Source: Flavobacterium pallidum
GTDB taxonomy: Bacteria; Bacteroidota; Bacteroidia; Flavobacteriales; Flavobacteriaceae
DNA: 64,000 nt
Reading direction: 5' to 3'
NCBI RefSeq assembly: GCF_003097535.1
Contig: NZ_CP029187.1
Span: 1,488,001-1,552,000 of the forward strand
This document shows, piece after piece, positions 28,113-37,043 of this stretch (position 1 is its first letter; every line of letters begins with the position of its first letter). The notes beneath the pieces were generated by a model. The model was not told the origin of the DNA. It ran no database searches and worked only from the letters and a program-made list of their open reading frames with translations. Both the position numbers and the translations under genes were made by a program.

Positions 28113-29015
28113 ATGAAAATAAATCACGTCAAAAGCATTTTTGCAATCGTTTTATTCCTGGCGTTTAAGCCGGCTTTCGCCCAAAAGGAATTCCAGGGCA
28201 TGGCGGTGTATGAATCCAAAACCAGCACTGCCGATTTCAAGTCGCGTATCAGTGATAACAAAGAGATCACGCCCGAAATGCAGAAAATGATCGAAGAGCG
28301 CATGAAAAAGATGTTCGAAAAGACATTCATCCTCAGTTTTGACAAGAACGCCTCCATTTATAAGGAGGAGGAAAAACTCGAAGCGCCTGGGCAAAACGGC
28401 GGGATGCGGATGATGAATTCGATGATGGGCGGCGGCGGAACTTATTACAAAAACATCAAAGAGAAAACCTATACGGTAGATAAGGAATTCATGGGAAAAG
28501 AATTCCTTGTAAAAGATTCACTGCCGAAACTGAACTGGAAAATGGAAAGCGAAACCCGCCAGATCGGTGGTTACACCTGTTATAAAGCAACTGCTTTAAT
28601 GCCGGTGAGCAAGACCGATTTCAAGAATTACAGGCTCAAGAAAAAAGACGAAACCAAGAAGGAAGATGAAGCCAAAAAAGACGAGCCAAAGAAAACCAAT
28701 TTCATGGATGATGTCGAAATCCCGACCGAAATCCTGATTACGGCCTGGTATGCGCCTGAAATCCCTGTAAGCCAGGGACCTGACAATTACTGGGGTTTGC
28801 CGGGATTGATCCTCGAAGTCAATGATGGCAAAACGATCATCCTTTGCTCGAAAATCGTCATCAATCCCAAAGAAAAAGTCGAAATTAAGGCACCCAAAAA
28901 CGGCAAGGAAGTTTCCCAGAAGGAATATGATGAAACTGTCATGAAAAAGATGGAAGAATTCAAAGACATGGGCGGTCCGGGAGGCAACCGCATGCAATTC
29001 AGGATGCGCGATTAA
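28113..29015 (+). CDS. GLPGLI family protein
   Basis: A 300-residue exported protein with a signal peptide (to about KPAFAQ, residue 24). It contains the family name motif literally as WGLPGLILEVNDG (about 229-241), preceded by PVSQGPDNYWGLPG. A Lys/Glu-rich stretch lies at about 175-200. The family is a Bacteroidetes-specific periplasmic group of unknown activity. The next gene, 25 bases on, is an outer-membrane beta-barrel, the usual neighbour, so the two probably work as a pair. Confidence 0.92.
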   Translation: MKINHVKSIFAIVLFLAFKPAFAQKEFQGMAVYESKTSTADFKSRISDNKEITPEMQKMIEERMKKMFEKTFILSFDKNASIYKEEEKLEAPGQNGGMRMMNSMMGGGGTYYKNIKEKTYTVDKEFMGKEFLVKDSLPKLNWKMESETRQIGGYTCYKATALMPVSKTDFKNYRLKKKDETKKEDEAKKDEPKKTNFMDDVEIPTEILITAWYAPEIPVSQGPDNYWGLPGLILEVNDGKTIILCSKIVINPKEKVEIKAPKNGKEVSQKEYDETVMKKMEEFKDMGGPGGNRMQFRMRD

Positions 29016-29040
29016 TTCCCAATTTCCCAAATACAAACCC

Positions 29041-31713
29041 ATGAGAAAATTCCTGCTGCTGTTTGCGCTCATTTCTTTTAGCGCACAGGCACAAATCATA
29101 AAAATGGAAGGTTCTGTCACTGATGCTGCCGCCGTTCCTATGGAAATGGCTAATGTCATGGCCGTGAATTTAGAAACCAAAGCCATGGATTCCTATTCGA
29201 TTACCAACGACAAGGGAAAGTTCCAGCTTGCCTTGAAACCGAATACCGCTTACAGCATTAAAATCAGCTATATCGGTTTTAAAGCGGTAGAAATGACCGT
29301 CAATACCACTACCGAAAACATCGTTAAAAATATCACGCTCGAAGAAGGCGCGGTGCTCGATGAGGTGGAGATTGTTCATGAAATGCCGGTTTCGATCAAG
29401 GGAGATACCATCGTTTACAACGCTGATTCTTTTACCAGCGGCACCGAAAAGAAACTGGAAGATGTGCTCAAAAAGCTTCCAGGTGTTGAAGTCAATGCCG
29501 ATGGAGAAGTGGAAGTGGAAGGCAAGAAAGTCCAGAAACTGATGGTGGAAGGCAAGGATTTTTTTGACGGCGATACCAAACTCGGCGTGAAGAATATCCC
29601 GGCCGACGCGATTGACAAAGTGCAGGTTTTACGAAATTACAACGAAATCGGGGCGTTAAAAGGGCTTGAAAACAATGAGGAAAGTGTCGCGATGAACATC
29701 AAGCTTAAAGACGGTAAAAAGAATTTCTGGTTTGGGGATTTTACAGCAGCGGCAGGTCCTGACGAGCGTTACCTTGTGAATCCGAAATTGTTTTATTACA
29801 ATCCGAAATACAGCATCAACCTGATTACCAATTTCAATAATGTCGGGGAACTGCCGCTTACTATGCAGGATTATTTCAAGTTTACGGGCGGTTTTCGGAA
29901 CATGATGAAAAAAGGGGGCAGTAATTTTAATGTATCGTCAAACGATCTTGGGATTTCATTGCTGCGCAACAACCGCGCCAAGGAAATCGAAACGCGTTTC
30001 GGGGCGACGAATTTTTCCTATAATGCAAGTAAAAGCTGGAGTTTGAGCGGTTTCGCTATACTTTCTTCATCAACCACAGAAACGGAAACAAAATCGCAAT
30101 CCGTTATCCTTGATACGAACGACCAGCAAAAAAGCGACGACAAATCGCTGCAGAAAAGTGACTTGGGATTATTCAAACTCAGCTCAAGCTACAAGCCAAA
30201 CACCAAATTCCAATTTGATTACGACCTGCTTTCCAAATTGTCAAAACAAAAGGAATATGATGGGCTTTTCAGAGAATCTATTGTTGACAATGCAGCTTCT
30301 TCTGAAAATATTTATACCAATAAAAACCAAAGCCCGACATCGGTGAACCAGAACCTGAGCATGTATTACACCCAAAGCGATAAAAACGTTTTTGCGCTCG
30401 AAGTGCAGCACCTGTACCAGGATGAAGATCCTTTTTACAATGCGAACCTGCAGACGCAGCCTTTCAACCTGCTAGGGTATGTGTCAGGGCAAAACAGGAA
30501 CGACATCAATCAGGAGCGATTTGTGAAAACCAATAAGCTCGATGCCAAACTGGATTACTATTACATGCTTACGCCGAAAAGCAACATCAACCTGACTTTT
30601 GGCGATACGTATTCGCACCAGGATTTCAACTCGCATATCTTCCAGGTTTTGGATGATAACTCCCGCAATGACCTTGATGAGCCGATCAATAATAACAAAG
30701 TGCGTTACAATTTCAACGATGCTTTTGTTGGGCTGCATTATAAGATACTGACCGGGAAATTCACGTTTACCCCGGGTTTCAGCGTGCATTCTTACACGAT
30801 GAATAATGAGCAGTCAGGCAAGGAATACAAACAGGATTTCTTCAGGGTTTTACCGGATTTCTTTGCTTTGTACCAGATTAAGAAGTCGGAAACACTGACG
30901 TATAATTTTTCGGTCTCAAATGATTTTACGGATATCAGCCAGCTTATTGAAGGCAATGTATTTTCGTCCTACAGCGGCTTGTTTCGTGGTAACAGCACGT
31001 TGGAAAACGCCACTTCACAGGTGCATTCGCTGCGGTATTTCAAATACAATATGTTCAATTTTGAGAACATCAGCGGTTACCTTCAATATTCGAGGAAAGT
31101 CGATGCGGTTAAAACCAATGCGGTTTTTGACGGAATCAACCAGACTTCAAATCCATACAATTCCAATTTCGCTGATGAGAATTTTTCCGCTTTCGGGAAT
31201 TATGGGCGTTCCTTCCTGAGGAATTATAAGGCCTCAGTCAATGCGAGTTTCAATTGGTCCAAATTCAACAATATCCAGAACGGCGTTTTGCGGGAAACGG
31301 AAAGCTTTACGCACAGCTATACGCTGAAGGCGGCTACAATTTATAAAAACCTGCCCAATATTGAAGTCGGGTACAACATCAGTATCAATGATTACAACAA
31401 CTCGACATTTATTACGGACAGGCCGTTCGTAAACCTTGATTATTTTTTCATGAAAAGTTTTGCTTTTACGGCAGAATATGAATTTTACCATTACCGCAAT
31501 GATGACAACACCGTCAGCAATGAATATGATTTCCTGACAGCCAGCCTGAGCTACCAAAGGGAAAACAGCAAATGGGAGTTTAAGCTTTCAGGCACAAACC
31601 TTTTAAACACCACTTCGCTGAATGATGACGGGTTTACGCAGTTTTCGACCAGGACTTCGCAATATTTTGTCCAGCCCAGATATGTATTATTTGGCATAAA
31701 ATATGAGTTATAA
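29041..31713 (+). CDS. TonB-dependent-receptor-like outer-membrane beta-barrel protein
   Basis: An 890-residue outer-membrane protein: signal peptide (LISFSAQAQ), a carboxypeptidase-regulatory-like domain (about 20-105, with YIGFKAVEMTVN), a plug-like segment (GDTIVYNADSFTSGTEKKLE, LPGVEVNADGEVEVEGKKV) and a long beta-barrel (about 230-890) ending RYVLFGIKYEL. It fits the outer-membrane beta-barrel family related to TonB receptors. No clear N-terminal TonB box was seen. Paired with the GLPGLI gene upstream. The ligand is unknown. Confidence 0.88.
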   Translation: MRKFLLLFALISFSAQAQIIKMEGSVTDAAAVPMEMANVMAVNLETKAMDSYSITNDKGKFQLALKPNTAYSIKISYIGFKAVEMTVNTTTENIVKNITLEEGAVLDEVEIVHEMPVSIKGDTIVYNADSFTSGTEKKLEDVLKKLPGVEVNADGEVEVEGKKVQKLMVEGKDFFDGDTKLGVKNIPADAIDKVQVLRNYNEIGALKGLENNEESVAMNIKLKDGKKNFWFGDFTAAAGPDERYLVNPKLFYYNPKYSINLITNFNNVGELPLTMQDYFKFTGGFRNMMKKGGSNFNVSSNDLGISLLRNNRAKEIETRFGATNFSYNASKSWSLSGFAILSSSTTETETKSQSVILDTNDQQKSDDKSLQKSDLGLFKLSSSYKPNTKFQFDYDLLSKLSKQKEYDGLFRESIVDNAASSENIYTNKNQSPTSVNQNLSMYYTQSDKNVFALEVQHLYQDEDPFYNANLQTQPFNLLGYVSGQNRNDINQERFVKTNKLDAKLDYYYMLTPKSNINLTFGDTYSHQDFNSHIFQVLDDNSRNDLDEPINNNKVRYNFNDAFVGLHYKILTGKFTFTPGFSVHSYTMNNEQSGKEYKQDFFRVLPDFFALYQIKKSETLTYNFSVSNDFTDISQLIEGNVFSSYSGLFRGNSTLENATSQVHSLRYFKYNMFNFENISGYLQYSRKVDAVKTNAVFDGINQTSNPYNSNFADENFSAFGNYGRSFLRNYKASVNASFNWSKFNNIQNGVLRETESFTHSYTLKAATIYKNLPNIEVGYNISINDYNNSTFITDRPFVNLDYFFMKSFAFTAEYEFYHYRNDDNTVSNEYDFLTASLSYQRENSKWEFKLSGTNLLNTTSLNDDGFTQFSTRTSQYFVQPRYVLFGIKYEL

Positions 31714-31719
31714 TGCAAT

Positions 31720-31748
31720 AAAAAATCCGTCTTGAAGCGGATTTTTTT
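31720..31748 (+). terminator. Intrinsic terminator after the beta-barrel gene
   Basis: A-tract, stem AATCCG / CGGATT with an 8-base loop, then T7. Confidence 0.8.
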
Positions 31749-31760
31749 ATGTGCTGATGT

Positions 31761-31789
31761 TTTGCCGAAATAAAAAAACAATATCTTTC
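31761..31789 (+). promoter_or_regulatory. Promoter of the 763-residue protein gene
   Basis: TTTG (31761-31764), 17 bases, TATCTTTC (31782-31789), one mismatch from TAnnTTTG. It sits between the terminator and the start codon at 31816. Confidence 0.55.
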
Positions 31790-31815
31790 TGCTTCAAAAA
31801 AAAACAATCACAAAT

Positions 31816-34107
31816 ATGAAAAAGCTATTGCTTTTAATGCTGCCTCTCTGTGGTGCTTTTGCCCAAACCAAAGATGTCAGGCCCGGCGTGTATGAGTCGA
31901 ACAGTATGGGGACTAATTTCTTATTGCGTGTCAACGACAACAACACGTATGAACTGGTGTTCCTGCATGGTGATTTTGAAAAGGAGGGCGATACGCTCCG
32001 GCTGAAGACAAAAAAATCGACTGAAGGGGATTTTGCCGTCACGCCCGTGGCAACAGCTAAAAATGCCACTGCGCTGACACTTACTTTCCGGGGCATGACA
32101 TCACGCTATTTTTTACGGAGTGTTTTCATCGGGACACAACACAGCGATTCGCGTCCGCCGGAGTATAAGAGCGCACGTGATTACATCAAGACCGCCAATG
32201 CAGAAACGGATGAATATACGAACAGTGAGCCGGTATCGATTAAAATCGACAGGACGAAATATTTGTATCTGCTGAACTACAAAAATTACTTCTCAAGGGG
32301 AAATACCGAAAACCCCACCATCATCTCTAAGTTTGAAATCCCTGACGACGTGTCCGAAGTGGATGTAGAGTTTGATGTCAACAAGATGGGCGACATGAAT
32401 TTCAGGATTTATAAAAATGAAAAAGACCAGTTGGTAATGACGGAAGGTAAATCGCCGCTGGTTTTTGTTTTTAAGGAGGAGAATGGCCAGGCAAAAGCTT
32501 CGAATAAATTATCGGCGCAGTTGATTGAAGACAAGGATTTTGCCAAGAATGCCGGATTTGTACCCGATTCTGATGAAATCCTTGAAGGAGTGATTGAAGA
32601 AAACACGCCTTCATACACCTTTAAATACACTATCGACAAATCTTTTACAGAGGCGCAGAAAGCGATAGCCAAATCCAAAAACAAATTCCTTGTTGTGGAT
32701 TTTGATTATGAAAATAAGAACAGCCAGGCGGATTTCGATAAATTCATAAAGCGTGCGGAAACGGAATTGGGCTACGCCATGAACTCAGAATACGTGGAAA
32801 GTGAAGACCATTTCAATTTTTACCATGCGTCAGATAAGGATAAAAATCAGCTTTCGAAAAATAAGCTTGACGCTAAAAAACCGCAAATCCTGATTTATAA
32901 TGCCGATGGGGATCTGATTTACCATACGTCGTCAACCTTGAAAAAATCAGGGTATTTCAGTAGCTATAATTCCATTTACAGCGAATTGAAACAAGCTGAT
33001 GACTACCTGAAATTCGACCGTGCGGTTTCTAACAAAAAGGCTACTGTGCCTGAATTGGCCAAAATCTTTAGGGCTGGAGTCCATATGGAAAAACCTTATG
33101 CCGCTTCAGGTGCGCAAACCACGTATATTGAGAATGAGGCTGTCGTGGAGGCAGTTGACACTACAACTGCCGTTTATGATTATGAGGTGCATGAAAGTGT
33201 CATCGGCGACAGGGAAAATCTCTACAAATTAAAAACAACGCCTGAAGCCGTAAAGGCAAAATGGGCACAAATCGTTGCGTTTTACAAGAAATCGAATGCT
33301 TACAATCAGGATTATATCGATGCAGGGCTTAATGAAATCAGCAACAATGGTTTGACTTCGAAGCTTTTCAGTGAAAGCAAAAATGAACTTTCCGGAGTCA
33401 CGTTCGATTTCCTTGATTATGTTTTTGCGCACAGGGCAGAAATTAAGAAAGCAGAAGCGGGCTTCAGCGGAGAAGATGATACAGCATGGCATTATGACGG
33501 GAATGATGTCGATAGTTTGCTCAATGCGTTCTTCGGAGCGCAGGCTTATGCAGAATCCGTAGATAAGCCGCAGCAGGATAAATTGCGAGATTATTACAAA
33601 AAATATGTTGCGTTGTCAGGCGGGGATCCGCTTTTGCAGCAATCGTATTTTTACTTTGTGCAGAATGGGGTTTCACCCGAAACCGAGCGCGAGTATCTTG
33701 ATGCTTACGCGAAGTTTTTTAACTCGGTAATCAAGTCGGACAGCAGCATTATTGAAAATCTGGACCGGGCTTTCAGCGATTCATTTTCAGGGAGTAACGA
33801 CTGGCAGAGTTTTAAATATGAATTTGCCAACACGGCCAACAATCTGGCGTGGTATGTTGTAGAACACAGGCTGGGCCCTGCCGACCTTAAGGAAGCCATC
33901 CGTTGGTCCGAGGCAAGTTTGAGGATTGAAATTAAGAATGCCTATTACCTCGATACCTTGGCGCAACTGTATTACCTGAATGGGCAAAAGCAAAAAGCAA
34001 TTTTTACCGAAGAGCGCGCCGCATCGGCCGCTGGGGAACTTGACGATCCCGAAATCAAATTAAAATATGAGGAGATCCTTCAAAAAATGAAACAGGGCAC
34101 TTATTAA
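31816..34107 (+). CDS. Secreted protein of unknown function with thioredoxin-like segment
   Basis: I do not recognise a named family. The 763 residues begin with a signal peptide (MKKLLLLMLPLCGAFAQ). Residues about 20-240 are beta-rich. Residues about 275-395 look like a thioredoxin fold (KNKFLVVDFDYENKNSQADF, then KPQILIYNADGDLIYHTSST) but lack any CxxC, so redox activity is unlikely. The C-terminal third is helical and ends in a TPR-like stretch (LAWYVVEHRLGPADLKEAIR, YYLDTLAQLYYLNGQKQKAI). The stop abuts that of the convergent gene. Likely periplasmic. Confidence 0.75.
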   Translation: MKKLLLLMLPLCGAFAQTKDVRPGVYESNSMGTNFLLRVNDNNTYELVFLHGDFEKEGDTLRLKTKKSTEGDFAVTPVATAKNATALTLTFRGMTSRYFLRSVFIGTQHSDSRPPEYKSARDYIKTANAETDEYTNSEPVSIKIDRTKYLYLLNYKNYFSRGNTENPTIISKFEIPDDVSEVDVEFDVNKMGDMNFRIYKNEKDQLVMTEGKSPLVFVFKEENGQAKASNKLSAQLIEDKDFAKNAGFVPDSDEILEGVIEENTPSYTFKYTIDKSFTEAQKAIAKSKNKFLVVDFDYENKNSQADFDKFIKRAETELGYAMNSEYVESEDHFNFYHASDKDKNQLSKNKLDAKKPQILIYNADGDLIYHTSSTLKKSGYFSSYNSIYSELKQADDYLKFDRAVSNKKATVPELAKIFRAGVHMEKPYAASGAQTTYIENEAVVEAVDTTTAVYDYEVHESVIGDRENLYKLKTTPEAVKAKWAQIVAFYKKSNAYNQDYIDAGLNEISNNGLTSKLFSESKNELSGVTFDFLDYVFAHRAEIKKAEAGFSGEDDTAWHYDGNDVDSLLNAFFGAQAYAESVDKPQQDKLRDYYKKYVALSGGDPLLQQSYFYFVQNGVSPETEREYLDAYAKFFNSVIKSDSSIIENLDRAFSDSFSGSNDWQSFKYEFANTANNLAWYVVEHRLGPADLKEAIRWSEASLRIEIKNAYYLDTLAQLYYLNGQKQKAIFTEERAASAAGELDDPEIKLKYEEILQKMKQGTY

Positions 34108-35481
34108 TCACCAAAGGCATTTACAAGAGCCGTTAGGCTGTATTTTCCTGAAATTCAAATAGCGGTACCACCATTTTGTCCTGATAAAATCAGTTTTACT
34201 GAGGTCGGCAAACCTGGTGGTATCGCCTTTATAAACGAGGGTGCAGCTTATTTTCCATTTGGGGTGGCTTTTAACCCAATTGGCCGCACGATGACGAAAT
34301 TCGGTTACAGGCAACATAAATCCTTCGACTTTTTCCTTTTGCAGCCGCTGATCTAATTTGAGGATGAGGAGATTGTCTTCTTCAAAATCAAAAATTTTGG
34401 TTTTACGGGTGTCAATCAGCAAATGATTGCTCCTGCTTTTTTCGGTAACCAGGTTGCTGAACATCGTGAGGTTTGCAGAATTTCCAAGACCGATGTAGGT
34501 TTTCATCGACCAAACACTAATCAGCAGGCAGCAACAGGCGGGCAATATATATTCTTTTCGGCTCAGCTTGCTGCCTGTGGGTTGATAATTTTTCAGGTAA
34601 AATATAAAAAACAATATGGCACCGATATTGAATATGGCACCGTGAATGTGCGGGACATGTTGGGCAACGATGTATTTGTCCAGAAAGGGTTTGAGTAAGT
34701 TCGTTGCGATGATGAGGAATAAATAAGTACGGATGTATTTTAATAGCCTGAAATCGAATTTTGCCGCTTCAAAATCAACAAGGCAGCCCAGGATCAGAAA
34801 ACAGGCCAGCGCTGAAAAATCCCCGAAAACAGTCAGCCCAAGGTAAATATGGAATGACAGTAAAATGATGGCGCTGTATTTTCGGGTTTTTGTCCAAAGC
34901 AGGCCAAAAGGAACAATGATTTCTGTAAAAATGGTTGCGTATTGGAAAAAACCGGATATTCCTGAAGAAAGCGCAATCGGTTTTGAAGTGAGTATGGAAA
35001 GTGCATAAGTATTGATGTCATTGACGCAGCTCACATTGCTGTTGAAAAAATCGGTATTGAGTTTGTGGAAACCGGTGTAGAAATAGACTGTGATTAGAGA
35101 AAACCGGAAAAGCGTAGCTGCCATGTTGGGCGGTATTGAAAAACGCCGGTTTGCTATTTTAGCCAGCAGCAGCACCAGAATGATGATTTCTATGAAGAAT
35201 TCGAGATTGGAATGGTTGGCCATTCTTGGGAATTTGCCGCCGAAATGCACCATCGTAAAAACACCATTCGCAACAGAGGCCCACCAATACCTGATATTGA
35301 TCATGGAAATGATTCCAAAGAAAAGCAAGACTATGATAAAGCTGAGGTCTTTCCTGTAGATGGAATGGAAATTCATCAGTAGTGCGCCGTTGAAAAATGC
35401 AAGCAACATCAGGTAATTCGGATTGGAGATCAGTCCTGTTGCAGGTTGTATCAGTAAAGGGCGGATGAATTTATCGTACAT
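34108..35481 (-). CDS. Multi-pass membrane protein, HTTM-like
   Basis: A 457-residue membrane protein with roughly ten hydrophobic segments in its first 300 residues and a soluble C-terminus (about 330-457). FRFSLITVYFYTGFHKLNTD and YATIFTEIIVPFGLLWTKTR resemble the HTTM/vitamin-K-dependent carboxylase membrane core, in which xxxKLN follows a helix. I cannot show the carboxylase catalytic Lys, so this is a distant relation at best. The C-terminal part contains WVKSHPKWKISCTLVYKGDT and ends in Cys-x-Cys. It has no evident functional link to metK downstream. Confidence 0.65.
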   Translation of the reverse strand: MYDKFIRPLLIQPATGLISNPNYLMLLAFFNGALLMNFHSIYRKDLSFIIVLLFFGIISMINIRYWWASVANGVFTMVHFGGKFPRMANHSNLEFFIEIIILVLLLAKIANRRFSIPPNMAATLFRFSLITVYFYTGFHKLNTDFFNSNVSCVNDINTYALSILTSKPIALSSGISGFFQYATIFTEIIVPFGLLWTKTRKYSAIILLSFHIYLGLTVFGDFSALACFLILGCLVDFEAAKFDFRLLKYIRTYLFLIIATNLLKPFLDKYIVAQHVPHIHGAIFNIGAILFFIFYLKNYQPTGSKLSRKEYILPACCCLLISVWSMKTYIGLGNSANLTMFSNLVTEKSRSNHLLIDTRKTKIFDFEEDNLLILKLDQRLQKEKVEGFMLPVTEFRHRAANWVKSHPKWKISCTLVYKGDTTRFADLSKTDFIRTKWWYRYLNFRKIQPNGSCKCLW

Positions 35482-35505
35482 CGTTGTTTTGTCTGTTGCA
35501 AAATA

Positions 35506-35533
35506 ATAAAAAAAGCCCGACTAATGCCGGGCT
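35506..35533 (-). terminator. Intrinsic terminator of metK
   Basis: On the minus strand the stem AGCCCG / CGGGCT is followed by TTTTTTTA, about 20 bases after the metK stop. Confidence 0.85.
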
Positions 35534-35554
35534 CCTGTATTTATATTCTTCAGA

Positions 35555-36805
35555 TTACAATCCGAAAACTGATTTTACTTTGTCAACGAAATCCAGTTTT
35601 TCCCAGGTGAATAATTCGACCGTTAATGATTTAGTCTCGCCTGTCGGGCTTTTAAAAGTCTTGGTTACGGTTTCCGGTTTCCTTCCCATGTGGCCGTAAG
35701 CAGCTGTTTCGCTGTAAATCGGGTTTCTCAATTTCAGCCTTTGTTCGATAAAATAGGGACGCATGTCGAAAATGTCCTCGACTTTTTTAGCAATTTCACC
35801 ATCGCTCAGGCTTACTTTTGAAGTGCCATAAGTATTGATGTAAATACCCATTGGTTTGGCTACACCGATGGCATAGGAAACCTGTACCAGGATTTCATCT
35901 GCAATGCCGGCAGCAACGAGGTTTTTGGCGATATGCCTTGTAGCGTACGCTGCGCTGCGGTCAACTTTACTCGGGTCTTTTCCTGAAAATGCTCCACCAC
36001 CATGTGCGCCTTTGCCACCATAAGTATCTACGATGATCTTGCGGCCTGTCAAGCCGGTATCGCCATGTGGCCCGCCTATAACGAACTTGCCGGTCGGATT
36101 GATATGGTATTCGATTTTGTCGTTGAACAAATGCGCGTATTGTGGATATTTCCCGATAATCCTCGGGATAAGCAGTTCAATAATGTCTTTCTTGATTTTT
36201 GAAAGCATCAAAGCTTCCTCGTCAAAATCGTCGTGCTGCGTTGATATTACAATCGCGTCAATACGTGAAGGTTTATTATTGTCGTCGTATTCCAGCGTTA
36301 CCTGTGATTTTGCATCAGGCCGCAGGTAAGTGATTTCGGAATTTTCACGGCGCATTTCCGCCAGTTCCTGAAGTAATTTATGTGACAGGTCGAGTGCCAA
36401 TGGCATATAATCTGCAGTTTCATTGGTGGCATAACCAAACATCATCCCCTGGTCTCCGGCCCCTTGATCCTCTTTGTTTGCACGGTCAACACCCTGATTG
36501 ATATCTTGTGATTGCTCATGGATAGCAGATAAAACGCCGCAGGAATTGGCCTCGAACATATATTCACTCTTGGTGTATCCTATTTTCTTAATGACATCCC
36601 TGGCGATCTGCTGTACATCGAGATATGTTTTTGACTTTACTTCTCCGGCGAGGATTACCTGACCGGTTGTCACAAGTGTTTCACAGGCCACTTTTGAATC
36701 AGTGTCAAAAGCAAGGAAATTGTCAATTAAAGCGTCAGAAATCTGATCGGCAACTTTGTCGGGATGTCCTTCACTAACAGATTCCGAGGTGAACAAATAA
36801 GCCAT
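35555..36805 (-). CDS. metK: S-adenosylmethionine synthetase
   Basis: MetK makes SAM from methionine and ATP. The 416 residues are slightly longer than the E. coli enzyme (384). Signatures are [20 protein letters not shown] near the N-terminus, [10 protein letters not shown] (about 114-123), [20 protein letters not shown] and [19 protein letters not shown]. Upstream on the same strand are a promoter, a leader of about 130 bases and a SAM-II-like aptamer, so its own product probably feeds back on expression. Confidence 0.97.
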   Translation of the reverse strand: MAYLFTSESVSEGHPDKVADQISDALIDNFLAFDTDSKVACETLVTTGQVILAGEVKSKTYLDVQQIARDVIKKIGYTKSEYMFEANSCGVLSAIHEQSQDINQGVDRANKEDQGAGDQGMMFGYATNETADYMPLALDLSHKLLQELAEMRRENSEITYLRPDAKSQVTLEYDDNNKPSRIDAIVISTQHDDFDEEALMLSKIKKDIIELLIPRIIGKYPQYAHLFNDKIEYHINPTGKFVIGGPHGDTGLTGRKIIVDTYGGKGAHGGGAFSGKDPSKVDRSAAYATRHIAKNLVAAGIADEILVQVSYAIGVAKPMGIYINTYGTSKVSLSDGEIAKKVEDIFDMRPYFIEQRLKLRNPIYSETAAYGHMGRKPETVTKTFKSPTGETKSLTVELFTWEKLDFVDKVKSVFGL

Positions 36806-36844
36806 AAAAATTGATTTTTTTATTTAATTCCGGAGGGTCTTGTC

Positions 36845-36879
36845 GATTGCGCAGGCTAAAGAAGGGAACTTGCTTTAGC
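36845..36879 (-). promoter_or_regulatory. Putative expression platform of the metK riboswitch
   Basis: On the minus strand GCTAAAG (36873-36879), the 3' strand of the aptamer pseudoknot, is followed by CTTTAGC (36855-36861), its exact complement, and then by GCAATC (36845-36850), the exact complement of GATTGC (36896-36901) in the aptamer loop. The two pairings are nested, so a single alternative stem could dismantle the SAM-binding pseudoknot. There is no T-run after it, so control of translation initiation about 40 bases downstream is more likely than intrinsic termination. Confidence 0.55.
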
Positions 36880-36917
36880 ATTTTTTCATGAGGTTGCAAT
36901 CAGTCAAATTTCTCCTC
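36872..36917 (-). promoter_or_regulatory. SAM-II riboswitch aptamer upstream of metK
   Basis: Minus-strand text: P1 5' strand GAGG (36914-36917), AU-rich loop AGAAATTTGACTGATTGCAA, P1 3' strand CCTC (36890-36893), then ATGAAAAAAT and GCTAAAGC. The order ATTGCAA, P1 3' strand, A-rich linker, GCTAAA is that of the compact SAM-II pseudoknot as I remember it. The GATTGC in the loop can pair with GCTAAA to form the pseudoknot helix. Location before metK is consistent. Promoter and start codon bracket it correctly. Confidence 0.75.
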
Positions 36918-36935
36918 TTTTTTAATTTTCGCCTG

Positions 36936-36968
36936 CAAATGTATGAAACCGTTTCTTAAAATTTACAA
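36936..36968 (-). promoter_or_regulatory. Promoter of metK
   Basis: On the minus strand: TTG (36966-36968), 22 bases, TACATTTG (36936-36943). The -7 element is a full match and the spacing is a little long. Transcription would start just before the aptamer. Confidence 0.6.
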
Positions 36969-37043
36969 GGATTTGAAAATAAGTTTTTTTTATTTCAAAA
37001 AAGGATTACTTTTACCGTTCATTAAATCAATTAATTAAAAATT

